In this document: positions 54,851 through 64,000 of the stretch, piece after piece
Numbering within the stretch: position 1 is the stretch's first letter
Layout of the letters: each line of letters begins with the position of its first letter
NCBI GenBank assembly: GCA_037576215.1
Contig: JBANDB010000005.1
Span: 1,984,001-2,048,000 of the forward strand
Source: Armillaria gallica
Taxonomy: Eukaryota > Basidiomycota > Agaricomycetes > Agaricales > Physalacriaceae
Length of the DNA stretch: 64,000 bases
Direction: 5' to 3'
Position numbers and translations under genes: made by a program
The notes under the pieces: model-generated
What the model saw: only the letters and a program-made list of their open reading frames with translations
Databases searched by the model: none
Told to the model about the DNA's origin: nothing

Positions 54851-57299
54851 ATGCTGCTTTACTTCCTTCTCCTTCCTGTTGTCCTCGCGGTTGCCCCAGG
54901 TGGTCCCTGGGATACGTTTAACTATGCGCCAGAGTCCAAGACTGTCTACCCTCAAGACGTTTACAAGATCGTAGGTTCGGTGTCTGGCGGCAGCAAACTG
55001 GTAAGGAATATCGGAAGCGCGACTTTATCTCCGAAGTCATGGATCGCACTGGACTTTGGAATCGAGGTACGAAATCCTTAATTCTTTCTGCTCTGAGTAT
55101 TCGAGGTTCAAAACACCTTTCCTAGGTCGGGGGGCTTATATCCCTCAACTTTGACAACGTCGATGCTACGTCCTCAGTATCTCTCTCCTTCACTGAGTCC
55201 CCAGTGTTTGTCAACCCGTTCGCTTCAGATGACTCTTCGTACCCGTCACCTAATATGACCTACGATGGCGTTTTCACTGTTCCTGCGCCATTGCCGAAGG
55301 GATACTGGACCCAGCCTTCTTATTCCCTACGTGGCGGCTTCCGATATTTAACCATCGTGTCCCATTCGAAGACTGGTCTCAAAATCTCCAACGTCTCTTG
55401 CACTATTTCGTTCATGCCTCACGTTGAAGATTTGAGGGCGTATACAGGTTACTTTTATGCTTCAGACCCTGTGCTCCATGATCCCGATTTCCTGACGAAA
55501 GGTCTGATCCATTGCGCACGATTTTATAATCACTAATCAACGATCCGCAGTATGGTACGCTGGTGCGTACACAGTACAGACGAACACTGTTCCCCTTGAA
55601 ACAGGACGAAAAGTTCCATTCGCTGCAGCTGGTAGTATGTTCTGTTTTCATTGAGCCTCCCTTCCCCATCTCAACACGGATCAGGTTGGTTCAACAATGC
55701 AACACTTGGGGTCGCAGGTCCGATAATCGTTGATGGTAATGTGCCCTGTTTGTTGCATTGCATTCCAGAGACTCATAAACTTACAGGCGCAAAACGTGAC
55801 CGGTATGGACTTCAGTACTCCATATGACAGGTCGTTGACTCCTCTATAATCCTGCAGTGCGGTCTGGCCTGGAGACATGGGTATTGCAGTCCCCACCCAA
55901 TTCGTCTCCACGTTCGATCTGATTCCCACAAGAAACGCGTTATCTACTATGTTCGCTGCGATCAACCCTAAAACAGGCGCGTTGCCAGAATCTGGTCCTC
56001 CTCTTAGCCAGCTAGGCTCCGACACTTATCACGCTTGGACTCTCATCGGAACGCGTCAGTGTCGTTCTGTAAAACTCGACATTTGAAGCTGACGATGTCT
56101 ATGCAGACAATTATTATCTTTATTCTGGAGATGATAATTGGCTTAGTATCGTTTGGACCAACTATACTCGTGCTGTTGCTTTCTTGGAAGCCAAAGTTGA
56201 CAGCACAGGGTTAATGGACGTCACTGGCCTACGAGATTGGGCTCGTCTAGGTGGAGGTGGATACAATGCCGAGGGAAATGCGATCCTTTACAAGGCGAGC
56301 TGCATGTCTCCTTTCAGACATCCTCTCTAATATCATAGTAGGTTCTTATTACAGCATCCGATCTAGCGAATTACATGGACGACGAATCCCTCTCCAAAGC
56401 TTGGGGAGCAAACGCCACTGCACTGAAAGTAAAGTACAACGAGGCGTTCTGGGTGGAAAGCGCCGGAATGTATCGAGACAACTTGACAACTACGCTTTAC
56501 CCGCAAGATGCTAACTCGTTTGCTGTTCTTTACAATCTGACCCTTTCGGACGATCAGAAGGTCTCTGTGAGTGAAGGACTGGAAAAGAATTGGAACGATC
56601 TAGGACCAGTGGCTCCGGAGCTCCCGGATACCATCTCGCCATTTATTAGCGGCTTCGAGGTGAGTGAAAGGCGTCTTAGACACAGCGATCCCAAAGCTGA
56701 CGATAGTTCTTATCGATAGTTGCAAGCCCACTTTGAAGCTGGCCAGGATAACAGAGCGCTGAACCTTTTACGTCGGGAATGGGGGTACATGTTATATACG
56801 AATCTGTCTGTGCAAAGCACCTTACTCGAGGGATTTACGGCCAACGGCTCTCTTGGGTACGTCTTAGCTTTCGTCGTTTTCGCATTTAACTCACATCAAC
56901 CTTAGATATCGATCTTACAGGGGATATAATTACGATGCTGCATATACTTCGCATGCGCATGGATGGTCTTCTGGACCTACTTCTGCGCTAACCTTCTATA
57001 TCCTGGGATTGACCATCACGTCGCCTCGAGGTGCTACTTGGTCTGTGAATCCGCACATAAATGGCGGTCTTCCTGGCGCTGAAGGCGGTTTTGAAACATC
57101 GCTGGGATGGTTTGGCGTGAGATGGGCGTTGCAGAACAATCAGTTCTTCATGGAAATCAATACTCCAGAGGGAACCAATGGTCTAGTGAAGCTACCGAGG
57201 GAAGGCACTGCGGTCGTTGATGAAGTTGCGGTCGACGTCGGTGCAAATGGGAATATTACGTTGAATGGAGGGAAACATAGTGTAGCTATCTTCAGTTAG
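54851..57299 (+). pseudogene. GH78-like alpha-L-rhamnosidase, copy 2, with 5-nt frameshift
   Basis: Nine exons mirror copy 1: 54851-55066, 55126-55501, 55551-55631, 55685-55735, 55787-55802, 55858-56294, 56342-56659, 56720-56856 and 56906-57299. Exons 2, 4, 5 and 7-9 have exactly the lengths seen in copy 1. Signal peptide MLLYFLLLPVVLAVAPGGP; acidic signature D-GAK-R-D-R-AVW-PG-D; GDMGIAVPTQFVSTFD; TSHAHGWSSGPT near the end. In exon 6, after LIGTRQ, the DNA is 5 nt shorter than in copy 1, so the frame breaks near 56065 and meets TGA, while FEADDVYADNYYLYSGDDNW continues in the next frame. Intron 6 has a GC donor (AAG|GCGAGC). Otherwise the gene is well preserved, so the loss is recent or a sequence error. 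Confidence 0.8.
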
Positions 57300-59242
57300 T
57301 GACATTTATCTCGGAAGGCCCCTTCGTCGAATGCGGCGCAATTGAATGAACACGTCATTGCACGGGTACATCGGCGATGAATGTCATTGAACGCAGAATT
57401 GAAGTACCCTTAAGATTCCGTATATCCTTACAGGTCTCATGGAGAAGAAATCGGCTCGTCATTGCGTGAGCGCGGTGCAGCTAATTCCTGCTTGTGCACC
57501 GCGCAAATGTTTATACTAACGGATAGCCGAGGATTTCGGCTCTCGGGCCACCGACAGGTGCTGGCCCATCGTGGGAAAGACTCGAGCGTTGATTGCTATA
57601 TTGGGATCGTTTCTTCACCTTAACCTTCAACCACGATGAGTTCGACGGCACTGATATTGGTATGCATGTTTTTTAATATCTAGTGCTGGTTTATCTTATA
57701 CTTGTGAATAAATAGCACTATTTCACTGACCTTTTATCTCTTCAACGCTCCAGGAGCATGTTTTAATTATCGCAAATATCCGTCGGATACATCTGACGTT
57801 CGCCGGCTTGGACACTATTCAATACCGGATTTCTTCGAGATTATTTTCCGGAGGCCAGAGTCTCAGAACTGTCCTCTTAGCTACTGAAAGAAAAGTGTTG
57901 CCTTTTTTTATATTTTTATTTATGCGCCCAGCAGAACTGATTAAGGTACGATTCTGTCCCATTATATCGGCGATATCACTTCGTAATAACGCACCTGTAG
58001 CAGTTAATGGCTGCGTGTGAAGACCACTCTCCAGGTCTGCTCAGCACCGATAGGTAACTGACGGTCTCGGCAATGCTTCGCACTGTGCCCAGTGTCTGTT
58101 TCGTTACCATTTATTCAATAAACAGAAGCTACGCAGACATATATGCGTTGATTTTTGTGCTTATTTGCGCGCGTATACTCACAGGTACGGCGTCCACCGA
58201 AATCACCAGACATCATTTCGCTGAACACGACCCTCCACGTCACAGTCTCCCTACACTTGTACGTCATTTCAATGAAAGGGACGCTTCGCTTCTATCGCAT
58301 TTATAGATCGTGTTCTTCCCACCCAACACATATATGCTTCAACGTGTCGCGTAGCTTCCTGTAGCATTGTATTATCTGTACCCACGATACGTGGGTCATA
58401 TAGACTCAGGAATGTGTAAGCCTGATTTACATTCAGGAATAGGCTCGCATTAACACATCCATCAGAATTATCTTTGACTGTTATCAGAGGCATCCTTGTG
58501 CGCCAAGTTCGAACAGATTTTTTTACATCCGAATATGTACAACTCTGACGAATGTATCTGTGACACGTCGCGAGTCGCATAAAATTATCGTATTCGAAGT
58601 TACGATCAGAGTGACCCGAAGTTCGCCAGCCAAGACTGCCTTGCCAAGGAAAAAAGTGTGGTGCGTGACTTGCCCTTCTACGGTGCAAATTCTCAGCTAC
58701 TGTAAAGGACAAACGCCACGTTTACCATTTCCACTATTCCAAGAAAATGGGTATCGTAAGAGGGCCACGTTGTGCCCGAGCCTTTGAAGTCAGACCGTTA
58801 TTGCTGTTAGTAATTTTGTTTTGTTTATCTCTATAGTGATTTAAATCATGTCGATTTCAAGGCACGCGTGCAACGTTAGCCTTATTTTTTTCATGCGAGC
58901 AAAGAAAAACCAACCCCAATACACTGAGTACATGGGCCCAATAGTCTTGACTTTTGTCCTTTTGCGTCCCACAAGCAGAAATATGGACCTGGAGTCTGAG
59001 TCCGTCTATTCGACCATTCCCAACCAAACAATGGTGATTCTGATCGTATCCTCATCCGCTGCTAATGATTCTCATCAATGATTACGAACAGTGCCTGGCG
59101 TGTACTCATTAGCAGCTCTAGACACGTAGCGCCGCTTTAGTTTAGGTCCGGACGACTTGTATAAAGGATGAACCGGTGCATGACTGTAACTTCAAGTTAT
59201 TGACAAAAGTTCTTTTCCATTGTCTTACAGCTTTGACCCTCT
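57300..59242. other. spacer; no gene supported
   Basis: The first ~90 bp still match the sequence downstream of copy 1. After that only short ORFs occur, the largest (58269-58712 minus, 147 codons) without recognisable features. Confidence 0.4.
57470..57504. other. 10-bp GC-rich inverted repeat
   Basis: GCGCGGTGCA, 15 nt, TGCACCGCGC: a perfect stem about 170 bp downstream of rhamnosidase copy 2. It could be a stem-loop or a dyad site; no use is evident. Confidence 0.5.
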
Positions 59243-61820
59243 ATGATGCGTACTATGAATTTCAGCTTCGCTCTTCTCTCGGTCCTTACTTTCTTCACTG
59301 GATATACCTTCTCGCAGGTCACCTCGATCCCATATGATCCTTCTCCATACGCAGCTGTGGGATATATTACCGGGTAATATATGATGCCCTTTCTTAGACT
59401 GTTGCTCACTCCGCTTGTAGCGCGACTCTTGATAACTCTTCCGACATTCTATCTGGTGGGACACTGTCCATTAACAACATCGATATAATCATCCCGCGCA
59501 ACCTTCTTGTCAACACGCCCTCACTCACGGCTGTGGCATGGAGTGAGTTATTCAACGAGGATGGAACCATCAACCTTCCACTTTGGCCTGAAATTAGCTG
59601 GGAAGCCCAGGTTGGTCGTTTATTCGTATTCGTCAAACCCAGCTCTTAGTGTTCCTTAGGTTTTTGCCAATTATATCGGAGGCCAATATATCGCTGGCAT
59701 TGTCTACATCTTCCAAGAAATAGCGAACCTCAACGAGGGGTTCATTACTGCTATTGACTATGAAAAGGGTGAATTCCGTGTTGGCGGTGACTTCAATAAT
59801 CCAACCACTGGCGTTCGCGTCGTCATTAATGACCCAGGTTTGGAAGTTTGCTTCCTCCATCGGTTATGGCTGACAGTATCGCACAGTTGGGAGATTCGGT
59901 ATGGTTCATGGCGACTGGCCGCTTTGGACTGCCGACACAGACAACCCTTCGATACAAGCCAGCACTGGATTCCCATTATGTCTCCCCCGAGCTGACCCCG
60001 CGGTTGCCGATGATCCGTTATGTCCTGATTCCAACCGACCAGTGGATGCGTCTGGAAAGCCATTGACTGGATTGTAAGAGGCTATTATTACGCTGATCGT
60101 ATATTGGCATTTGATACTGCTATCTTCTTAGTACCTTCGCAGCTCCCCCTGTTCCTGCAGGTCAACCAGACCCTAATTTATTCGTCCCCTTGAAAGTTGG
60201 TGAGTAACTTCCTATCGGTCTCCTTAGATGCGGTGGCTCACCATTGCACAGGCGACTTCATCATCTATAGTGGAACCATTGTAGAGGATACGAATGGCCG
60301 TCTCATCGCTGCGTATAGCATCGAGGGTAATTTGGGAATCTATACTACTCCTGGAACTATGTAAGTGCTCCCTTGAAAAATTCCTTCCATCCTGATGTTT
60401 CCTTCAGCCCAGCGTATCTTCGAATCGAAACGCAACAAGCGGGTATTAACGGAGGTGGGGTGTATTATTGTATAATCTCTTTATTTTCTAATGCCGTTAT
60501 GTAGATCCTGCTGGCGAAATACAAGAAACAAGAGTACGTCGATGTTTCGCTATGTGTTGTTACCTTGCTCAATGTTCAGTAACAGGTTGAAGGTTATACT
60601 ACGGACGAAACTGCGACGATACAGATATTTACCATTGACGTGGATCCATGTACTAGAGAAGAGACCGAACGTTCCTGGGGTACCGCTGTTCCACGCGCTC
60701 TAGATAGGAAAGGTCAATGGCGGTTCCGGTCAAGATCCACTGCGCTTCCTCCGTACACTCGCGAAGTCGGCGTCCGAGTTACCGGGGGTACAGTTGCCAC
60801 GCCAAACGGGATCTTAGCTGGCCAATTTATTTCTCCTTATCCTCCTGATGGGTACATCTTCCCTGAGCTCATCGTCTTTGGAGACCCTCAGATTCCTCAC
60901 GAGTTCAATCTGATGCCTCATCTGGCCTCAGGAAGTGGACCATGGCTGGGCGGGATTCCTGGCGTGCCGCAGACGGCGACTGGTCCAATCGTTGGACAAC
61001 TGAATCCATGGCCCGGTATGTGTCGCTGTCTTGCTTCTATTTTCCCTGTTTGATATGATCTGCGAATAGGTGTTGGCTCGCCCGCGATTCCAAATTGTCC
61101 CGTTATTAACCCTCTTGTACCAGTTGCGAATGCAGGCTTTGATGCTACAGTTGTATCTGGAGCGAACGTAACACTTTTCGGTGGTGTCAAAAATGATATT
61201 GACGGTGGGCCGCCTTCGCTTCGTGCAACTTCATGAGACTTACTTAGTTTCAGTGACGAATCTCACCTTCTCTTGGTTACAAAATTCGGGTGTGACCGTC
61301 GAATTGGCGAATGCCAACAGTATCAATGCCACGTTCTTAGCGCCTGCCGTCTCGACTGTGTCGACCCTGGTCTTCACTCTAACAGTGTCCAACGATGCCG
61401 GCGAAAGCAGTGACCAGGTCGTCATTAACATCAATCCGGGCCCGACTGTAGACAGTGTCAGTATCTATTCTTCCTGTGTTTTTCTTTCGGGAAACAACTG
61501 ACCTTATTGTTCGAATTCCTCGCAGATAACTATAGAAGAAGCATCCTGGAAGAGCGGGAAAGGCTCTGGCACTCTTACAGTTATCGCATCAACGAATGTC
61601 GCCTCCTCGCAGCTTTTCGTATCCGTGAGTATATTGTACAAGATCTCACTGGTTTTCTGACCAATGAGCCTACTAGGCTACTGATCCTGATGTCGATACG
61701 ATTGCGATGACTTCGCTTGGAAGTGGTCGATTCCAGGCTCTGGTTTCGATAAGACCTTCCCCTGTGTTGGTTACAATTACGTCCAGCCTTGGAGCTTCTG
61801 TTACAGTACCTGTATCGTAG
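59243..61820 (+). CDS. secreted protein of unknown function with C-terminal PKD-like domain
   Basis: Thirteen exons all joined in frame with GT-AG introns: 59243-59373, 59421-59610, 59660-59837, 59887-60073, 60132-60199, 60252-60360, 60408-60454, 60505-60533, 60586-61015, 61070-61204, 61254-61456, 61526-61624 and 61677-61820. The product is 649 residues. Signal peptide MMRTMNFSFALLSVLTFFTG. The N-terminal ~370 residues are beta-rich with DWPLWTADTDNPSIQAS and VGDFIIYSGTIVED but match no family I know. Near residues 440-540, VPVANAGFDATVVSGANVTL, LTFSWLQNSGV and LVFTLTVSNDAGESSDQVV form a PKD/Ig-like fold. A second short beta domain (ITIEEASWKSG) closes the protein. No membrane anchor is visible, so it is likely extracellular or wall-bound. 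Confidence 0.75.
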
Positions 61821-62412
61821 TTCTGTGACAGTACTAGGTATATCGACGCTTGCGCGATTACCTGTATCAGACTAATTTCGTGCATCTCTTCAACTAACAA
61901 TGCCCTCATTCCTTTCATTTTGTTTTAATTGAAAGGACGCGGAGCCGTGTGGATTTTGATTCCTGACAAATAGCCTTCCTGATCCTGTAGGTCTTCTAAG
62001 ACAATGGTGAGGAATTGTTGTCAACGTATCGGACGGACAGGCCGTAAGAGTCTTAAAAGAGCCCTTCGATCAGCGAAGGTCACTCAATGCCCCGTAGATC
62101 TACAAACGCTGGAGCCTCGACTTGTTTTCGTCTACACGAAAAAGAGAGACCCGGCGCGCAGGATCGGGAGGGAAGGTAACAGGATACGATATGATAAAAT
62201 TGCAGAAGTGCTCAAGCAGAAAGGCGTCAATGGAACGAAGACATATCTTGCTGAAGAATTATATAAGAACTATTCATTATGAACACGTCGGAGGTATTGG
62301 AAGTTCAGTTTCAAGTTTTTAATGAACTAGCACCGAGCATACAACATATTCATAACAGTAAATGTACTGGTAACCAAGAAAGTAGGTAGTAGTACATATG
62401 AACAGGGGTGAA
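61821..62412. other. spacer between convergent genes
   Basis: A 92-codon basic ORF (62004-62282 plus) has no recognisable domain, signal or splice context; I do not call it. No other content. Confidence 0.4.
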
Positions 62413-63996
62413 CTACGCTACCGACGCGAAACATTTGGTTCCTCGCTCCGTCAGTAACCTCATCCGTTCATAGGTTGTGTGAGCAAAGGGTCCCATGCCA
62501 AGAGTGACGTTCTCCAGCTTCTCCCTAGCCTCAATCATATCCATTACAGACGTCTCATCCAATTCAGAAAACCATATGAGCTCCAAAACCTTCAATTTCG
62601 GCGCTACTTCTTCATCAGAAAACTGCAGACAAAACATCTCTGATACGGCGTGTGGCGCATCCTCGATGTCATCACTAAATCCGTATTCAAACCCACGCCA
62701 TATCATCGGCCTCTCGCGCGACTCGTGTACCACCAACTCCTCCAATAAAGGTACAACCTCCAACAGGCTTATCAGTTCGCTAGCCCACATCACAACACCC
62801 TTCAAAACAAGTTTACGCAGCATCGCCGTCGCTTCGGAACGGACGACAAGTGACTTGAGACATGCAGGAATGAAAGTCCTTGCATTCATGGGATACGGTT
62901 CGATCACCTCCAGCGTGCGTAACTGGGGCATCTCAAGCGCAGCCAAAAAAGATGAGAACACGACCCCCTCACTAATTTCTCCGAAAACGACCGTAAGCCA
63001 GCGTAGGTTGGTCCTCAATAGCGGAAACCCATGCTGCTGCGCTGTGTCTGGTTTCGTGTCTTGCAGCACGAGCCTCTCCACATTGAACAAGGAACCAATT
63101 GTTGGTATGAGCCTTCCGTAAGGTATACTTTGGAGGACAACGGTCTTTACGGTCTGTTGTTTTCCTAATCGGGGAAGCAAGGAATACAAGAGGGGATGAA
63201 GGACGGCGCCTTTGAACTGTATGTGTTTGAGCGTCGTGGCTGATGCGAAGCCATCGCAGACGTTACTCGTGCCCCGTGCAAGGTCTTCCAACGTCAGCGT
63301 CTCCAGCATTGGAAAGCCGGTGATAGCGAGGTCAAACACGGTGTAAAGAGGCGCAATATTGCCGGAGGAAAGGTTCAGCGCGAGGTGTCGCCATCGCGCA
63401 GCGTGAGGGATAAGGAGAGGGATAATGATGTTCGAAAGACGACGCAGAATGCGCTCATGCGACGAGCGAGGGTCGCGACTTGGGACAGGTGGCGGAAAGC
63501 GTAAGCGGATGGAAAGAGGAGCAGTCTTGGATCTCTCTGCATATCTTTCTACCAGTCTTTCGAGCTTACCGCTATCCCTTCCACCTCTGTCGAGGCGAGG
63601 AATAAAATTGATGTCGATGCACGCCCATGCAGATGGCATGTCGAGCACTATTTCGCGCCAGCGCGTGCAAACCGACGCGATGACCATCGGTGTTGCAATC
63701 ATGATCAAGTTTCCTTGTAGCGGTGGGTCCGTGTGAGGGTCAGTGGCACAGGCGTAAGAAAAGATGGCGCATAGTAACTCGGTGGGAAAGAGTGTTAGGG
63801 TCTTGGTGGAAAGAAATTGTTCGAGTGAAGTAGAAAGTGAGGACATCAGCTGCTGGTATTGGGTATAGATTAGACCGGGAGCTAATTGGGAGTATTCATG
63901 AGCATCTGAAAGGAGTCGTGCTACATGGGGATCCATGATAAAATGTTGTAGTGAAAGGGTGGGAAAATACGTCGCAAGGTCAAAAGAACTAAACAA
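62413..63996 (-). CDS. F-box protein with LRR-like region
   Basis: Intronless ORF of 527 residues near the right edge. The start may instead be the internal ATG at 63936 (MDPHVARLLSDAHEYSQLAP), which suits fungal F-box proteins better. F-box motif around residues 65-120: LFPTELLCAIFSYACATDPH, then VCTRWREIVLDMPSAWACID. The rest has regularly spaced leucine-rich segments (LETLTLEDLARG, LRTLEVIEPYPM, LKVLELIWFSEL) like those of the large basidiomycete F-box family. Such proteins bind Skp1 in an SCF ubiquitin ligase and choose substrates through the C-terminal repeats; the substrate is unknown. Confidence 0.85.
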   Translation of the reverse strand: MFSSFDLATYFPTLSLQHFIMDPHVARLLSDAHEYSQLAPGLIYTQYQQLMSSLSTSLEQFLSTKTLTLFPTELLCAIFSYACATDPHTDPPLQGNLIMIATPMVIASVCTRWREIVLDMPSAWACIDINFIPRLDRGGRDSGKLERLVERYAERSKTAPLSIRLRFPPPVPSRDPRSSHERILRRLSNIIIPLLIPHAARWRHLALNLSSGNIAPLYTVFDLAITGFPMLETLTLEDLARGTSNVCDGFASATTLKHIQFKGAVLHPLLYSLLPRLGKQQTVKTVVLQSIPYGRLIPTIGSLFNVERLVLQDTKPDTAQQHGFPLLRTNLRWLTVVFGEISEGVVFSSFLAALEMPQLRTLEVIEPYPMNARTFIPACLKSLVVRSEATAMLRKLVLKGVVMWASELISLLEVVPLLEELVVHESRERPMIWRGFEYGFSDDIEDAPHAVSEMFCLQFSDEEVAPKLKVLELIWFSELDETSVMDMIEAREKLENVTLGMGPFAHTTYERMRLLTERGTKCFASVA

Positions 63997-64000
63997 AAAG

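Noticed and set aside
58269..58712. 147-codon minus-strand ORF
   Set aside because: Mixed composition, no domain, signal peptide or homologous reading; looks like a chance ORF.
62004..62282. 92-codon basic ORF containing RIGRTGRKS
   Set aside because: It resembles a helicase motif only in these few residues. No other helicase block, splice context or neighbour supports it.

Overview
The window looks like a chromosomal piece of a filamentous basidiomycete, probably an agaricomycete. Supporting signs are many ~47-60 nt spliceosomal introns, an F-box/LRR-like protein, a trehalose-phosphate synthase-family gene, a TDT anion transporter and a decayed DIRS-like retrotransposon. No taxon was identified by search.

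Left part (about 2.4-31.6 kb): a same-strand (minus) array of an intronless, four-helix membrane-protein family that I cannot name, here called alpha. There are seven uninterrupted ORFs, one frameshifted copy and two internally deleted relics. They fall into subtypes: A (copies at 2.5, 9.5 and 14.9 kb), C (11.9, 16.8 kb and the 4.6 kb relic), B (25.4, 28.7 kb and the 19.5 kb relic) and a lone copy at 7.6 kb. A second family, called beta, is multi-exon and partly membrane-embedded. It sits just upstream on the same strand of the C-type copies and has decayed to different degrees. Each alpha subtype keeps its own short promoter-like element at a fixed distance from the ATG. A 526-bp solo LTR (20.6-21.1 kb) and a TDT/SLAC1-type transporter gene (22.6-24.6 kb) interrupt the array.

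Middle part (33.9-44 kb): a small serine-rich, probably GPI-anchored cell-wall protein with a hairpin in front of it, a GH78-like alpha-L-rhamnosidase pseudogene, a HAD hydrolase, and a 1001-residue trehalose-6-phosphate synthase/phosphatase homologue with a degenerate phosphatase motif (Tps3/Tsl1-like).

Right-middle part (44.7-54.1 kb): a visibly CpG-poor block with direct tRNA-Thr-derived repeats at both ends. It holds a broken DIRS-like element (Gag, RT-RNase H, tyrosine recombinase) and a broken multi-exon gene of unknown function. The repeat on the right is attached to an intact-looking intron-containing tRNA-Thr(TGT).

Right part (54.1-64 kb): an inverted second copy of the rhamnosidase-like gene, also broken but by a different lesion, then a 13-exon secreted protein with a PKD-like domain, then an F-box protein at the edge.

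Most of the remaining sequence is spacer with no gene I can support. The strongest candidate for an undescribed system is the alpha/beta membrane-protein array.
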